Shown: one piece after another, positions 16,376 through 25,936 of the stretch | How the letters are laid out: each line of letters opens with the position of its first letter | Position numbering within the stretch: position 1 is the first letter of the stretch | NCBI RefSeq assembly: GCF_030145185.1 | Contig: NZ_JAQYWB010000019.1 | Coordinates: 23,476-87,475 of the forward strand | DNA length: 64,000 nt | From: Desulfoluna sp. | GTDB lineage: Bacteria > Desulfobacterota > Desulfobacteria > Desulfobacterales > Desulfolunaceae | Direction: 5' to 3' | Notes under the pieces: generated by a model | Told to the model about the DNA's origin: nothing | Seen by the model: only the letters and a program-made list of their open reading frames with translations | Database searches by the model: none | Position numbers and translations under genes: made by a program

Positions 16376-17575
16376 CCCTTTTTTTTTCGGCTTTTTGGGC
16401 TTCTTGGGGCGCACGTTCACCTGACGGGTGAGGGGCACTTTAAATGTGGGGACAAAATCAGGATCGACCTCACGCACCAGGGTCTGGCGGATCAGGCTCT
16501 CAATGGCGGACAGGAGTGTGACCTCATCGGCGCTGACCAGAGAGATCCCCTCCCCTTCCAGGCCGGCGCGCCCGGTACGCCCGATGCGGTGAATGTAATT
16601 TTCAGAGACTTTCGGCAACTCAAAATTGATCACCCGGGGCAATTCGTTGATATCCAGGCCACGCGCAGCCAGGTCGGTCGCGACCAGGACCCGGCTCTTG
16701 TTCGCCTTAAAATCAGCCAAAGCGCGACTGCGCTGCCCCTGACTCTTGTCGCCGTGAATCGCCACAGCCAGCACCCCGTCCTCACCCAGGTCTCGCACCA
16801 GGCGGTCGGCCCCCTTTTTGGTGCGGGTAAAAACCAGCACCTGCGCCCAGCCATGGGTACGGATCAGGTGGCTGAGCAAGGCCCCCTTCCTGCCCTTATC
16901 CACTTCGTAGGCCCACTGTTTCACGCTCTGCGCCGAGGTATTTCGGGGACTCACCTCAATCATCACCGGGGCCTCAAGGAAGGTATCGGTAAGCTGGCGG
17001 ATCTCCTCTGAGAAGGTGGCAGAAAAAAGAAGATTCTGCCGCTTTTTCGGCAACAGGGCCATCAACTTATAGATATCCTTAAGAAACCCCATATCCAGCA
17101 TACGATCCGCTTCATCGAGAACGAGGATCTCCACCTGCGAAAACGTGACGGCGTTTTTAGAAAAAAGATCCAGCAACCGCCCCGGAGTCGCCACCAGGAC
17201 ATCGATGCCTCTGCGCAATCTCATCATCTGAGGATTAATCTTGACCCCGCCGTAAACGAGGCCCGACGTCAGGGAGAGATGACGGCCATAAACCGCGACG
17301 TTCCCGGCAACCTGTATCGCCAGCTCACGGGTCGGCGTCAGCACCAGGGCACGAATATGATTCGCTCGGGCCCTGGGGCCGGTTGCAAGACGCTGAAGCA
17401 TGGGAAGGGTGTAACTGGCGGTTTTGCCCGTGCCGGTTTGGGCCGCGGCCATGACATCCCGGCCGGAAAGCACCGCAGGGATCGCCTGGGCCTGAATGGG
17501 AAAAGGGGCCGAATACCCCTCGTCGTTAACGGCACGAAGCAGTGGAGCAGAGAGTCCAAGGGAAGAAAATGACAT
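16334..17575 (-). CDS. DEAD-box ATP-dependent RNA helicase (RhlE-like)
   Basis: A 413-residue RNA helicase for ribosome assembly or RNA turnover. All core motifs are in order: Q motif ([10 protein letters not shown]), Walker [10 protein letters not shown] near residue 44, PTRELA, the TPGRLLD block, [17 protein letters not shown] in [11 protein letters not shown], and [10 protein letters not shown] near 330. A basic tail ([12 protein letters not shown]) follows. The last residues (about [12 protein letters not shown]) are encoded by the end of a family-2 repeat, so the native C-terminus was probably changed when that element arrived. The gene has no close upstream partner. No good ribosome-binding site is visible before its ATG. 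Confidence 0.93.
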   Translation of the reverse strand: MSFSSLGLSAPLLRAVNDEGYSAPFPIQAQAIPAVLSGRDVMAAAQTGTGKTASYTLPMLQRLATGPRARANHIRALVLTPTRELAIQVAGNVAVYGRHLSLTSGLVYGGVKINPQMMRLRRGIDVLVATPGRLLDLFSKNAVTFSQVEILVLDEADRMLDMGFLKDIYKLMALLPKKRQNLLFSATFSEEIRQLTDTFLEAPVMIEVSPRNTSAQSVKQWAYEVDKGRKGALLSHLIRTHGWAQVLVFTRTKKGADRLVRDLGEDGVLAVAIHGDKSQGQRSRALADFKANKSRVLVATDLAARGLDINELPRVINFELPKVSENYIHRIGRTGRAGLEGEGISLVSADEVTLLSAIESLIRQTLVREVDPDFVPTFKVPLTRQVNVRPKKPKKPKKKGNSSACASGGPAGD

Positions 17576-17715
17576 GAGGCGTGATTCTCAATAAAAGGGG
17601 GTTGAAGGTCTCGGCCGTAAAGCACGGCTCTGCAGATTAAAACAAAACATGGGTCCATGTTGGACGCTACTATACCAACCCCAGCAGCAGACTCAAGCTC
17701 TAAGAATCCAACCGC

Positions 17716-17997
17716 TCATCCCCACACCTCAAACCCGTCAAAACTGTTCCCATAGGCTTCCACCTTGACCTTCACGTCCTCAACCCGTGCCATACGCGGA
17801 CCCATCCGGCACCAGAAAGCAAACTCATCCACAGCGGCGGTCTCCCCTTCGGCCAGAACCTCCACCGTCCCGTCAGGGACATTCCGAACCCAGCCGGTCA
17901 CCCCAAATCGCTGGGCGGCATCCACGGTATGATACCGAAAGGCGACCCCCTGCACCCCACCGCTGATCCGTAATCTCACGCGTTTCATGCGCACCAT
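17716..17997 (-). CDS. acyP: Acylphosphatase
   Basis: A 93-residue acylphosphatase that hydrolyses acyl phosphates such as acetyl phosphate or carbamoyl phosphate. The signature GGVQGVAFRYHT carries the substrate-binding Arg, and GWVRNVPDGTVEV the catalytic Asn. Length and fold order match the family. GGAG five bases before the ATG supports the start. It sits between the helicase gene and a thioesterase gene, all on the minus strand, but with spacing too large to claim an operon. Confidence 0.92.
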   Translation of the reverse strand: MVRMKRVRLRISGGVQGVAFRYHTVDAAQRFGVTGWVRNVPDGTVEVLAEGETAAVDEFAFWCRMGPRMARVEDVKVKVEAYGNSFDGFEVWG

Positions 17998-18047
17998 AAG
18001 GACTCCGTTGATTGTAGCCGTTGCAAATTACCGGCCACTTCGTGAGA

Positions 18048-18470
18048 TCAATAGGCCAGGATGGCCGCGGTCATGCGGACGACGGAGATGAGCTTCTCCT
18101 TCTCATCGGTGATGCGCACATCCCAGACGTGATTGCGCCGCCCCAGGTGAAAAGGTCTGCACGTGCCGTAGACCCACCCGTCCTTGGCGCTTCGAATGTG
18201 ACTGGCACTGATTTCGGTTCCCACCACGCCATGGCTTGTCAGATCAACGCAAAGGGCGGAGGCGATGCTGGCCAGGGATTCCCCCAGCACGCAGGTAGCG
18301 CCGCCATGAAGGAGCCCGGCCGGCTGTTTTGTTTTCTCGTTGACGGGCATACGCCCTTTCAGCCAGTCATCTCCCAGGGCCACCAGTTCAATCCCCAAAT
18401 GATGGAGCATCGCCACCTCCACAATGGGTTTCACCTCTTCAAGGGTCACGGCCTGATGCCAGATATGCAT
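18048..18470 (-). CDS. PaaI-type hotdog-fold thioesterase
   Basis: A 140-residue hotdog-fold acyl-CoA thioesterase. The block KQPAGLLHGGATCVLGESLA (about residues 46-65) contains the HGG motif and catalytic acidic residue of the PaaI/YdiI/EntH group, followed by a typical GTEISASHIR strand. In-frame codons upstream of 18470 are open, but the ATG there is preceded by GGGAG and matches where the family begins. The acyl substrate cannot be read. It is 50 bases upstream of acylphosphatase on the same strand, and the two may be co-transcribed. Confidence 0.88.
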   Translation of the reverse strand: MHIWHQAVTLEEVKPIVEVAMLHHLGIELVALGDDWLKGRMPVNEKTKQPAGLLHGGATCVLGESLASIASALCVDLTSHGVVGTEISASHIRSAKDGWVYGTCRPFHLGRRNHVWDVRITDEKEKLISVVRMTAAILAY

Positions 18471-18739
18471 GGTCTCTCCCGGTTTCGGTTTCTTGTAAAA
18501 ACCCCCAAACAAAGAACACACAGACGGATGCCGCGGTACGCAAGGGGGGATGGATCAGGCTGAAATCCCCTTGACACCCGCCTTGCGATTGGTAATAAAT
18601 GGCTGGTGCGGTTTTCCATCATGAATGGGTTTCCCTTTTTTTTCAACTGTTAATGGGAATTTACGCCACACCGTACATGCCGGTTTCACCCTCTCCCGAG
18701 GATTTCACGCGTCTGATGCACCAAGGATCACATGAGAAT

Positions 18740-19480
18740 ATGAGCCAGGATAAAATTTACTCAAAAAAACTGCCCTCCGTACCGCCCTTTGAATTCAATG
18801 AAAATGTGGCCGGAGTTTTTAATGACATGATTCACCGCTCCGTCCCCCTCTATCGGGAGACGGTCAAGCGGCAGGCCCAACTCGCCGCGCGTTTTTATAA
18901 GGAAGGCACAGCGGTCATCGATCTGGGATGTTCCAACGGCAATTTCGGCATGCGCCTCTTAAATGAGATGGGCAAACACCCCCTTCACATGGTGGCCGTG
19001 GACAACTCGGCACCCATGCTGCAAATCTATCAGGAACGCCTTGACAACCACCCCTCAGGCGATCAGATCGAGTTGGTTCAAGCCCATATCCAGGAGCTGG
19101 CCATGGAGCCCGCCTCGGTGGTGGTCCTGAATCTGACCCTGCAGTTCCTCCCCATGGCGGAGCGGGACACCCTTGTGGCCCGCATCCACGAGGCCCTCAT
19201 CCCCGGCGGCATTCTTCTCATCACCGAAAAAGTGGTGCACGAAATGGAGAGCCTCTCCGCACTTCAGCAGGAGTTCTACTACCGATTTAAAGGGGAAAAC
19301 GGGTACTCTAACCTGGAGATCAGTCAGAAAAGAGACGCCCTGGAGAACGTGCTGGTGCCCGAAACCGTGCAATCCCATACAGCACGATTCAACGCCGCAG
19401 GCTTTACCCAGGTGGACATCTGGCAGAAGTGGTTCAACTTCACCAGCTTTATCTGCATGAAAGACGAGGAAAAGAAATAA
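18740..19480 (+). CDS. cmoA: Carboxy-S-adenosyl-L-methionine synthase
   Basis: CmoA makes carboxy-SAM from SAM and prephenate, the donor for wobble-uridine carboxymethylation. The 246-residue protein matches E. coli CmoA (247) throughout: FNENVAGVFNDMIHRSVPLY, VIDLGCSNGNFGMRL (SAM-binding motif I), VAVDNSAPML, VVLNLTLQFLP and the C-terminal WFNFTSFICMK. The frame is open to 18599, but the ATG at 18740 begins where the family begins. The stop is one base from the cmoB start, which is the usual cmoAB arrangement. Confidence 0.95.
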   Translation: MSQDKIYSKKLPSVPPFEFNENVAGVFNDMIHRSVPLYRETVKRQAQLAARFYKEGTAVIDLGCSNGNFGMRLLNEMGKHPLHMVAVDNSAPMLQIYQERLDNHPSGDQIELVQAHIQELAMEPASVVVLNLTLQFLPMAERDTLVARIHEALIPGGILLITEKVVHEMESLSALQQEFYYRFKGENGYSNLEISQKRDALENVLVPETVQSHTARFNAAGFTQVDIWQKWFNFTSFICMKDEEKK

Positions 19481-19481
19481 G

Positions 19482-20453
19482 ATGGACGCCCTGTTACATG
19501 ACCTGAACCGATTGGGCCTGGACCCTGTCCAGAAAGAGCTCACCGCCCTGATTGAAGAGAAAAAAGCCCTGGTAGGACGCGATTTCGGCAATGAAAAAAA
19601 ATTCCACACCCTGGTGGAGAACCTCCCCGAGATGCACGGGGCCGACATCGACATCACGGGAAGGCGTGTCAGTGTTCTGCCTCGAGACGATCACGACCCC
19701 GCAGAGATCGAGGCCCTTCATCAGGGGCTTAAGGATCTCCGGCCCTGGCGCAAAGGCCCCTACGGCCTCTTTGGCGTCGACATCGATACCGAATGGAACT
19801 CCGACGTCAAATGGGATCGCCTGGCCCCCCACATCGCCTCCCTTGAAGGGCGACGCATTCTGGACATCGGCGCCAGCTCCGGATACTACATGTTCCGCAT
19901 GGCGGCCCACCAGCCAGAGATGGTCCTGGGCATCGACCCCCAGATCCTGTTTTATTTCCAGTACCAGGCACTTCAAAAGTACCTGCAGATCCCCGGTCTC
20001 TACTTCATCCCCGCAAAAATGGAAGAGATGCCCGTCCTCAAAGCGTTCTTTGACACGATCTTCTGCATGGGGGTGATCTACCACCGCAAATCACCCATCG
20101 ACACCCTGAAAGAGATCCACGCCTGCCTGCGCCCTGGCGGGGAGTTGGTCATGGAAACCCTCATCATTGAGGGGGACTCCGAAACCGCTCTTTTTCCCGT
20201 GGACCGTTACGCAAAAATGCGAAACGTCTTTTTCATCCCCACCGTCCCCTGCCTCGCCAACTGGCTAACGCGGGCTGGTTTTACCAACATCCGCTGCGTG
20301 GACGTCTCCCCCACCACCCTTGCCGAGCAGCGGAAAACAGACTGGGTCAACACCGAATCCCTGGAGATGTTCCTGGATCCCAACGACCCCACCCAAACCG
20401 TGGAAGGCTACCCCGCCCCTGTCCGGGCCGTGGTACTGGCCGATGCGGAATAA
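19482..20453 (+). CDS. cmoB: tRNA uridine-34 5-oxyacetic acid (cmo5U) carboxymethyltransferase
   Basis: CmoB transfers the carboxymethyl group of carboxy-SAM to 5-hydroxyuridine at tRNA position 34, extending wobble decoding. The 323-residue sequence fits E. coli CmoB (323): GPYGLFGVDIDTEWNSDVKW, then RILDIGASSGYYMFRM (SAM site), FDTIFCMGVIYHRKSP and LVMETLIIEGD. It lies directly after cmoA and ten bases before a small gene of unknown function, forming a three-gene transcription unit. Confidence 0.95.
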   Translation: MDALLHDLNRLGLDPVQKELTALIEEKKALVGRDFGNEKKFHTLVENLPEMHGADIDITGRRVSVLPRDDHDPAEIEALHQGLKDLRPWRKGPYGLFGVDIDTEWNSDVKWDRLAPHIASLEGRRILDIGASSGYYMFRMAAHQPEMVLGIDPQILFYFQYQALQKYLQIPGLYFIPAKMEEMPVLKAFFDTIFCMGVIYHRKSPIDTLKEIHACLRPGGELVMETLIIEGDSETALFPVDRYAKMRNVFFIPTVPCLANWLTRAGFTNIRCVDVSPTTLAEQRKTDWVNTESLEMFLDPNDPTQTVEGYPAPVRAVVLADAE

Positions 20454-20463
20454 AGGAGCCCCC

Positions 20464-20994
20464 ATGGCCACAGCAGAAAAACGCGACGTCACCCTTTCAA
20501 CCATGTGTGAAAATCTGGCAGCCTTTGCCGTGGATCGGGAGGACATCAAGCAGCTCCTGGCCACCCTCCCGGCCGATGACACCGTTAACCTGGTGACCGT
20601 GGAGTACGAACTCCAACTCCTTAAAATCATCAGCGCCGGATGGGCCATCAACGTTTACATGGATGGAAAACCCGAAAAGGAGACCCTGGCTGAAAATTTC
20701 TGGCTGATTATCCGGGAATTTTCCAAAAACCTTTCCGAGACCCTGCACCTCACCACCGGGGCGGAGGTCGACTACTTCGAGGCCCTTAAAGAGCGCCTCA
20801 ACACCTACCTTGCCGCCATGGAAGAGGCCGGTTCCGGCGAGCCGGTGCAGGCCGTGGGCCCCAAGTTCGCCTCTCTCTGTGGAAGCCCGGACAACGCCTT
20901 TGTCACCCTCAACGGCGCACGCCTCTTCCATCTCACCTCCACCGCCGTGCAGGAGTACGTCGGCTCGGTGGAGATTGTGGCCGAGACAGTATAA
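20464..20994 (+). CDS. Protein of unknown function downstream of cmoAB
   Basis: A 176-residue acidic protein that I do not recognise. Residues about 20-110 are predicted helical (VNLVTVEYELQLLKIISAGW, then ENFWLIIREFSKNLSETLHL), followed by a more mixed C-terminal part. No signal peptide, membrane segment or known catalytic motif is seen. The start at 20464 is preceded by AAGGAG. The ten-base gap to cmoB suggests co-transcription. A link to tRNA modification is possible only by context. Confidence 0.7.
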   Translation: MATAEKRDVTLSTMCENLAAFAVDREDIKQLLATLPADDTVNLVTVEYELQLLKIISAGWAINVYMDGKPEKETLAENFWLIIREFSKNLSETLHLTTGAEVDYFEALKERLNTYLAAMEEAGSGEPVQAVGPKFASLCGSPDNAFVTLNGARLFHLTSTAVQEYVGSVEIVAETV

Positions 20995-21003
20995 AAAAAA
21001 CGT

Positions 21004-21213
21004 AATTGTTCAGCTCTTAAAAAGCAGCCTCCGGCGGCAAGGTGTGCCACCTTGAAAGCTGCTTGCGGATGCGCTTTGTCCCTCGTTCCTCGGGCAAATC
21101 ACATCCGCCTTTGATTGTAGTGTAATCTTGAAATCATGCAAAAATCCTGTTTATCAAACTTTTCAAAAGTTTGGTCCCCGGCAGGGCCGCCGGAGGCACT
21201 GTCTGAATAGTTA
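21004..21213. repeat. Family-2 dispersed element
   Basis: A 210-base non-coding copy immediately after the cmo operon. Left end TTCAGCT...GCCTCCGGCGGC and right end GCCGCCGGAGGC...CTGAATAGTT form imperfect inverted repeats. The AAGGTGTGCCACCTTGAAAG block and the AACTTTTCAAAAGTTT palindrome are shared with the copy at 16069; about 100 internal bases of that copy are missing here. Confidence 0.7.
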
Positions 21214-21270
21214 CAAGAAAACGTTCTTGCCCTTTGCCCTTCACCTTATACCCGATTTTTTTGAGGTTTT

Positions 21271-21516
21271 ATGAACGCCCGAAACTACGATCACCTTCTT
21301 GAACTGATGCGCGAAAACCCGGACGCCACCCCCTCAACCTTTCTGGAAGACAGCTCCTACAGCTCCTGGCTTTACGACCACAGCGATGTTCGTCGCCTGA
21401 AATCCGCCATGCAGGGAGACCCCGAGCCTGGGGACCTGCAGCGATGGGACCTCTCCCCGGGACTTTGGAGGGAACAGGTGGCCATGGCCCTGGGGGCTCT
21501 GAAGCGGAAAAAGTAG
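21271..21516 (+). CDS. Small hypothetical protein
   Basis: An 81-residue, partly acidic, Trp-rich protein (SSWLYDHSDVRRLKSAMQ, then GDLQRWDLSPGLWREQVAMA). A GAGG box before the ATG and a sensible amino-acid composition support coding. There is no recognised domain, signal or membrane segment. It stands alone between a family-2 repeat and the EamA transporter gene. It could also be a chance open frame. Confidence 0.5.
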   Translation: MNARNYDHLLELMRENPDATPSTFLEDSSYSSWLYDHSDVRRLKSAMQGDPEPGDLQRWDLSPGLWREQVAMALGALKRKK

Positions 21517-21678
21517 ACGGGCAGGGAACATCCAGCCCTCATGGGGGCAAAACCCTTGACCTCCCCCGGGAGGTTTGACACAGTGCCACCACTCCATAAG
21601 ACGAGTGTAAAAAAATCAGGCGACCTCATATCAAACAATTCGTTTGAATCGAGGCTCTAAATTTGAAAGTGATTTTCC

Positions 21679-22596
21679 ATGTCGGCATTGAGTCAAAAAA
21701 TCGGAGCATATTTTGTGGCTATGGCAGCCATGATGTGGGGATTTGACGCAGTCGTGCTTACCCCGCGCCTCTTCAACCTGAACGTGATCTATGTCGTGTT
21801 CATGCTCCATGCCCTGCCCTTTGCTGTCATGCAGCCCATCCTTTTCCGGGAATATGCCTGGATTAAAAAGATGCGGCCCAGCGATCTCACCTTTCTCTTT
21901 CTCGTGGCCCTTTTCGGGGGAGCCATCGGCACCATAGCCATCGTAAAGGCCCTCTTTCTGGTGGAGTTCAAGCACCTGACCGTGGTGGCGCTGTTACAAA
22001 AGCTGCAACCCGTCTTTGCCATTCTCCTGGCCCGAGTTGTCTTGAAGGAACGCTTAAGCAAATACTTTCTTCTCTGGAGTATCATTGCCATCATCGGCGG
22101 GTATTTTCTCACCTTTGAATTCAATGTCCCCACCCTTGCCCACAACGGTAAAATGCTGCCCGCAGCCCTCTTCGCGCTTCTGGCAGCCTTCTCCTTCGGC
22201 AGCGCCACCGTCTTCGGCAAACGCATCTTAGGGCTGCTCCCGTTTCAGACGGCTCTTTTTTTCCGATACGGCTTAACGACTCTGATCATGCTGGTTTTCG
22301 TCCTCGCAACCGGGACCCTCTCCCAGGTCGCCGTCACCACCCAAACCAACTGGGTCTTCTTCTGCATCATCGGCCTGACGACCGGAAGCGGCGCCATTCT
22401 CCTCTACTATTACGGCCTGAGACACATCTCAGCCGGGGTGGCCACCATCTGCGAACTTCTCTTTCCCATCTCCAGTATCCTCTTCGACTACATCTTCAAC
22501 GGAAACGTCCTCTCTCCGATCCAGTGGTTCAGCGCCACGATCATGCTCTTTGCGATCTACCAAATCGGAACGGCACCCCCTGCAGTCAAGGGCTGA
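21679..22596 (+). CDS. DMT superfamily transporter, EamA type
   Basis: A 305-residue membrane protein with about ten transmembrane helices in two EamA repeats, each near 140 residues. The first repeat ends around VLKERLSKYFLLWSIIAIIGGYFL, the second around LLFPISSILFDYIFNGNVLSPIQWF; each carries the loop-proline/acidic signature of the drug/metabolite transporter family. Such proteins export amino acids, metabolites or nucleotide sugars. The substrate is not readable, and the neighbour downstream (an M20 hydrolase 120 bases away) gives only a weak hint of an amino-acid derivative. Confidence 0.85.
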   Translation: MSALSQKIGAYFVAMAAMMWGFDAVVLTPRLFNLNVIYVVFMLHALPFAVMQPILFREYAWIKKMRPSDLTFLFLVALFGGAIGTIAIVKALFLVEFKHLTVVALLQKLQPVFAILLARVVLKERLSKYFLLWSIIAIIGGYFLTFEFNVPTLAHNGKMLPAALFALLAAFSFGSATVFGKRILGLLPFQTALFFRYGLTTLIMLVFVLATGTLSQVAVTTQTNWVFFCIIGLTTGSGAILLYYYGLRHISAGVATICELLFPISSILFDYIFNGNVLSPIQWFSATIMLFAIYQIGTAPPAVKG

Positions 22597-22719
22597 TAAA
22601 AGCCTGTTTTTCCGCCTCTTCGCGTTATAAAATATGGCAGCCTTTGTCAGCGCATAACCCCGCCTGCGCCGTTGCCATAGCAGGCACGCTTCTTATTCAT
22701 AACCCCGCAAAGGAGCCCC

Positions 22720-24051
22720 ATGACCCGCGACCAGATGAAAAAAGCAGTGTTCGAGGCCATTGACGCAGAAAAAGAGACCCTTTTTGCCCTCGGAGAGGCC
22801 CTTTACACCCACCCCGAGCTCGGCTACCGGGAACATTTCGGCACGCAAACGGTCGCGCAACTCTTGACTGAGTTAGGCTTTCAGGTGGAACAAAATATCG
22901 CCGTCACTGGGGTGATCGCACGCTCTCTGACATCCCGGCCCGGCCCCACTGTCTCCGTCCTCGGCGAACTTGATGCCATCGTCTGTCCCGATCACCCGGA
23001 CGCCGACCCGCAGACCGGGGCCGTCCACGCCTGCGGACATCACCTGCAGATCGCGGCCATGGTGGGCATCGCCCTGGGCCTTCAGCGCGCCAACGCCTTT
23101 CCCTTCCTGGGTGGCAGCGTGAACTTCATGGCCGTCCCCGCCGAAGAGTTCGTGGAGATGGATTTCCGGGCCCGTCTTAAAAAAGAGGGAAAAATAACCT
23201 GGTACGGTGGCAAACAGGAGATGATTCAAAAAGGTCTTTTCGACACCACAGACATCGCCATGATGATCCATGCCCTGGACCTCGGCCCCGGCCCCGCCGC
23301 CGTCATCGGAGCCACCGGCAACGGTTTTATCGGCAAAGAGATTCGGTTCATCGGCAAAGAGGCCCACGCGGGTGCCGCCCCCCATGAGGGCGTCAACGCC
23401 CTCAACGCCGCCATGCTCACCATGAACAACATCCACGCCCAACGGGAAACCTTTCAGGACGAGGACCACATCCGCGTCCACCCCATCCTCACCAAAGGCG
23501 GCGATATCGTCAACGTCGTCCCCGCCGATGTCCGCATGGAGAGCCACGTCCGCGGACGCACCCTCCACGGCATGCAGGACGCTTCAAAAAAAGTAGACCG
23601 TGCCATCGCCGCCGGCGCCATGGCCGTGGGAGCCTCAGTCACCATCGAGAACTTGCCGGGTTACCTGCCGCTTCTCACCACGCCGGAGCTCGACACCCTC
23701 TTTAAAGAAAATGCCCGCCCCTTCTGCGAAAACCGTCTCATCGAAGGCGCCGAGTTTGCAGGCTCCTTTGACATGGGCGACCTCGCACACCTCATCCCCT
23801 GCCTTCACCCCTTCACCGGCGGGGTTTCCGGCAACATACACACCCGAAATTTCACCGTCGCCGACAAGGAAACCGCCATCCTCTTCCCTGCCAAGGCCCT
23901 GGCCGGAACCCTTATCGACCTGCTCTGGGACGACGCCAAAAAGGGGAAAACCATCATCGAAGGCTTTTCCCCAAGACTGACCAAAACACAGTACCTGGCC
24001 TTTTTAGAACGGACATGGGAAACACGGAAGATTCATGGGGACGCCCTTTAG
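22720..24051 (+). CDS. M20 family metallo-amidohydrolase
   Basis: A 443-residue M20D-type hydrolase. A two-metal catalytic domain is interrupted by a dimerisation lid. Metal ligands are visible in VHACGHHLQIAAM near residue 105 and in the catalytic Glu pair VPAEEFVEM near 143; the lid contains FIGKEAHAGAAPHEGVNAL (about 209-227). A further metal His lies in the C-terminal GNIHTRNF. M20D members cleave N-acyl amino acids, p-aminobenzoyl-glutamate or indole-acetyl amino acids; which one applies is unknown. An AAGGAG box precedes the ATG. Confidence 0.88.
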   Translation: MTRDQMKKAVFEAIDAEKETLFALGEALYTHPELGYREHFGTQTVAQLLTELGFQVEQNIAVTGVIARSLTSRPGPTVSVLGELDAIVCPDHPDADPQTGAVHACGHHLQIAAMVGIALGLQRANAFPFLGGSVNFMAVPAEEFVEMDFRARLKKEGKITWYGGKQEMIQKGLFDTTDIAMMIHALDLGPGPAAVIGATGNGFIGKEIRFIGKEAHAGAAPHEGVNALNAAMLTMNNIHAQRETFQDEDHIRVHPILTKGGDIVNVVPADVRMESHVRGRTLHGMQDASKKVDRAIAAGAMAVGASVTIENLPGYLPLLTTPELDTLFKENARPFCENRLIEGAEFAGSFDMGDLAHLIPCLHPFTGGVSGNIHTRNFTVADKETAILFPAKALAGTLIDLLWDDAKKGKTIIEGFSPRLTKTQYLAFLERTWETRKIHGDAL

Positions 24052-24093
24052 AAAGATAAGGGACGAAGCAAAAATAAAACATACAATAAACGA

Positions 24094-24190
24094 TGCCTCC
24101 GGCGGCAAGGTGGCGCCACCTTGAAAGCGGGTTTGCGAATGCTCTGCGGCTGTCGCTATTCCAAACACCTCGCGTCCGCATTCGCGTGAA
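24094..24190. repeat. Family-2 dispersed element, tandem copy A
   Basis: It starts with TGCCTCCGGCGGCAAGGTGG and contains GCGGGTTTGCGAATGCTCTG and TGTCGCTATTC, shared almost base for base with copy B 200 bases downstream. The right terminal inverted repeat seen in longer copies is missing. Confidence 0.6.
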
Positions 24191-24290
24191 GTGCAAGAAA
24201 ACGCACAGTGCGTCGCAAGGGCATGAGCTGTAGATGGGCAGAATTCAACTCAGCCGTTGACCTTAACCGGAAGGATTCAGCCCATGAACA

Positions 24291-24390
24291 ACTCCGGCGG
24301 CAAGGTGAGCCACCTTAAAAGCGGGTTTGCGAATGCTCTGCGGCTGTCGCTATTCTATACACCTCACATCCGGATCAAATCACAGCGACA
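24291..24390. repeat. Family-2 dispersed element, tandem copy B
   Basis: A second copy in the same orientation as copy A, sharing a run of about 36 identical bases from AGCGGGTTTGCG onward. It ends in an ATCAAATCACAGC tail also present at 43748. Confidence 0.6.
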
Positions 24391-24861
24391 TGTCTATAGA
24401 CGTGTGTTTGTAAACCCTGCCCCACCGAAAAACAGGCCATAAAAGACAGGCAAATTTCGTTCGCTCCAGACGACCACTCTCAACGGTTTTTTACTCAAAT
24501 CAGATCAATATGCACTTGAATAGAAGAGCTTGCCCCCCCACATTCATTCTGGTTCCGGTATCGCCAGTTTCCGATTTTCCTTACGCCAGCCTGAAAAAGC
24601 CGCCCCTTCATATTGAGATTGCGCTTGCCACGCGAACACTATAAAATAAATAAAATCGTCCCCTTGAGATAGCCAGTCGCCACAAGCGCCACCATTCTTT
24701 TTTCATGCAAACAAATACACACAGAGAGGCATCGAAATTCTCTGTTTCACCCTCACGGTAACCCGCCTGCGTTGTTCAGCCCCTCTTTACAGACCCCGCT
24801 TCTTCATGACCTGTGCTCCCCGACAAAGGGAACACCTCATCCCAAACCCAGGGGAGGACAT

Positions 24862-25359
24862 ATGGAAACGACATCACGATGGAAGAGCCAAAACGGATTT
24901 ACCCTGATTGAGCTGATGACAGTCGTCGCGATCATCGGCATCCTGGCCACCATCGCTCTACCCAATTACCACCAGTATATTCTCAAGGCCGAAGCCGTGA
25001 AACTTGTGGGCCAAATTGAAATCATTAAAACCGCCTTGGCTGTGGCCTACGCAGAAGAGAACAAGTACCCGGATTTTGAAACAGCCGCCGCCGGCAAGGC
25101 ACCGAATTCCATGAAGGGTTTCCTCACGGATGAGATCTTCAATGGTCCCGATACCATTGTGATCCGTCTGAGATCCGGGGCGCCGAACATATTTAGAGCC
25201 GACAGGGGCTTCGCTGAAATGAACGAGCCCTATCTGATATTCGGATCAAGACAATATGGAAAAGCAGACAAGCTCCTGATCACCCTTCAGCAGATGATGG
25301 GACCCGACAGATTTAAATTTTATATGGGGCACAGCTGGGCAAAGGTAAAAATCATGTAA
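24862..25359 (+). CDS. Type IV pilin-like protein
   Basis: A 165-residue prepilin. A short basic leader ends in QNG, followed by [21 protein letters not shown], which gives the prepilin-peptidase site (Gly-Phe) and Glu at +5 of the mature protein; the following helix continues to about residue 60. The remainder is a pseudopilin-like globular part without an obvious disulphide pair. The ATG at 24862 is preceded by GGGGAGG; an in-frame upstream extension has no support. It opens a three-gene operon with a membrane protein and a PilB/GspE-type ATPase. Confidence 0.9.
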   Translation: METTSRWKSQNGFTLIELMTVVAIIGILATIALPNYHQYILKAEAVKLVGQIEIIKTALAVAYAEENKYPDFETAAAGKAPNSMKGFLTDEIFNGPDTIVIRLRSGAPNIFRADRGFAEMNEPYLIFGSRQYGKADKLLITLQQMMGPDRFKFYMGHSWAKVKIM

Positions 25360-25376
25360 TCACAAGGGGAGCAACT

Positions 25377-25868
25377 ATGGCTGACCAAAAGAACACACAA
25401 GATGATCCTCATAAAAAAATCAGCGATGCAAAAGCCATTGATGAACTTGTACAAGCCGCCCAGGACCAGGCAATCAAAATGTCCCACGCAAAACAAGCCC
25501 ACGGAGAATCACCGGAGAGGGCACGCCTGACCGTATGGATCCTGGTGATAACCCTCCTTGTCCTCATCGCCTCATTCATCCTGCACTATGACCAGATGTT
25601 TCATCCCTTTCACCGGCCCGAGGCACGGCAGATCGAACACGCGGCCCGGCTGGAAATCATCACGGCGGCCGATCTTCTTGACCAGTTCCGCAGCGAGCAG
25701 GGAGAGCTGCCCATCAACCTCCCGGAAGCACTCAATGCCAGGGATTTTATCGACTATGGGCGGGTGGGAGACAACTACACACTGACCATGAAACTCAACG
25801 GCAAAGTGCTGCAGTTCCAGGAAGGGGACGATAAAATTGCCTTCCTGAAAGACGCCCTGACAGATTAG
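25377..25868 (+). CDS. Single-pass membrane protein of the pilin/ATPase operon
   Basis: A 163-residue protein of unknown family. Residues 1-50 are charged and probably cytoplasmic, 51-70 form one hydrophobic helix (LTVWILVITLLVLIASFIL), and the rest is likely periplasmic. The segment EIITAADLLDQFRSEQGELP recalls the helix and first loop of pseudopilins (an amphipathic helix, then a Gly/Pro turn), but there is no prepilin cleavage site. It is 17 bases after the pilin gene. A role as an assembly partner of the pilin is inferred from position only. Confidence 0.75.
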   Translation: MADQKNTQDDPHKKISDAKAIDELVQAAQDQAIKMSHAKQAHGESPERARLTVWILVITLLVLIASFILHYDQMFHPFHRPEARQIEHAARLEIITAADLLDQFRSEQGELPINLPEALNARDFIDYGRVGDNYTLTMKLNGKVLQFQEGDDKIAFLKDALTD

Positions 25869-25936
25869 AAAACGGCCCACAAAAAAACCCTGGTTCGGCA
25901 CCCGCCTCACCCCAATGAGTACCACAGGAACGGCCC

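Larger units (their letters stand above)
24052..24861. other. Long intergenic region holding a pair of family-2 repeats
   Basis: About 810 bases with no supported gene. The first half contains two family-2 copies (24094-24190 and 24291-24390). The second half is more AT-rich and precedes the pilin operon; TATAAA at 24640-24645 is a possible -10 box with a weak TTGCGC upstream. No riboswitch or terminator was recognised. Confidence 0.45.
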
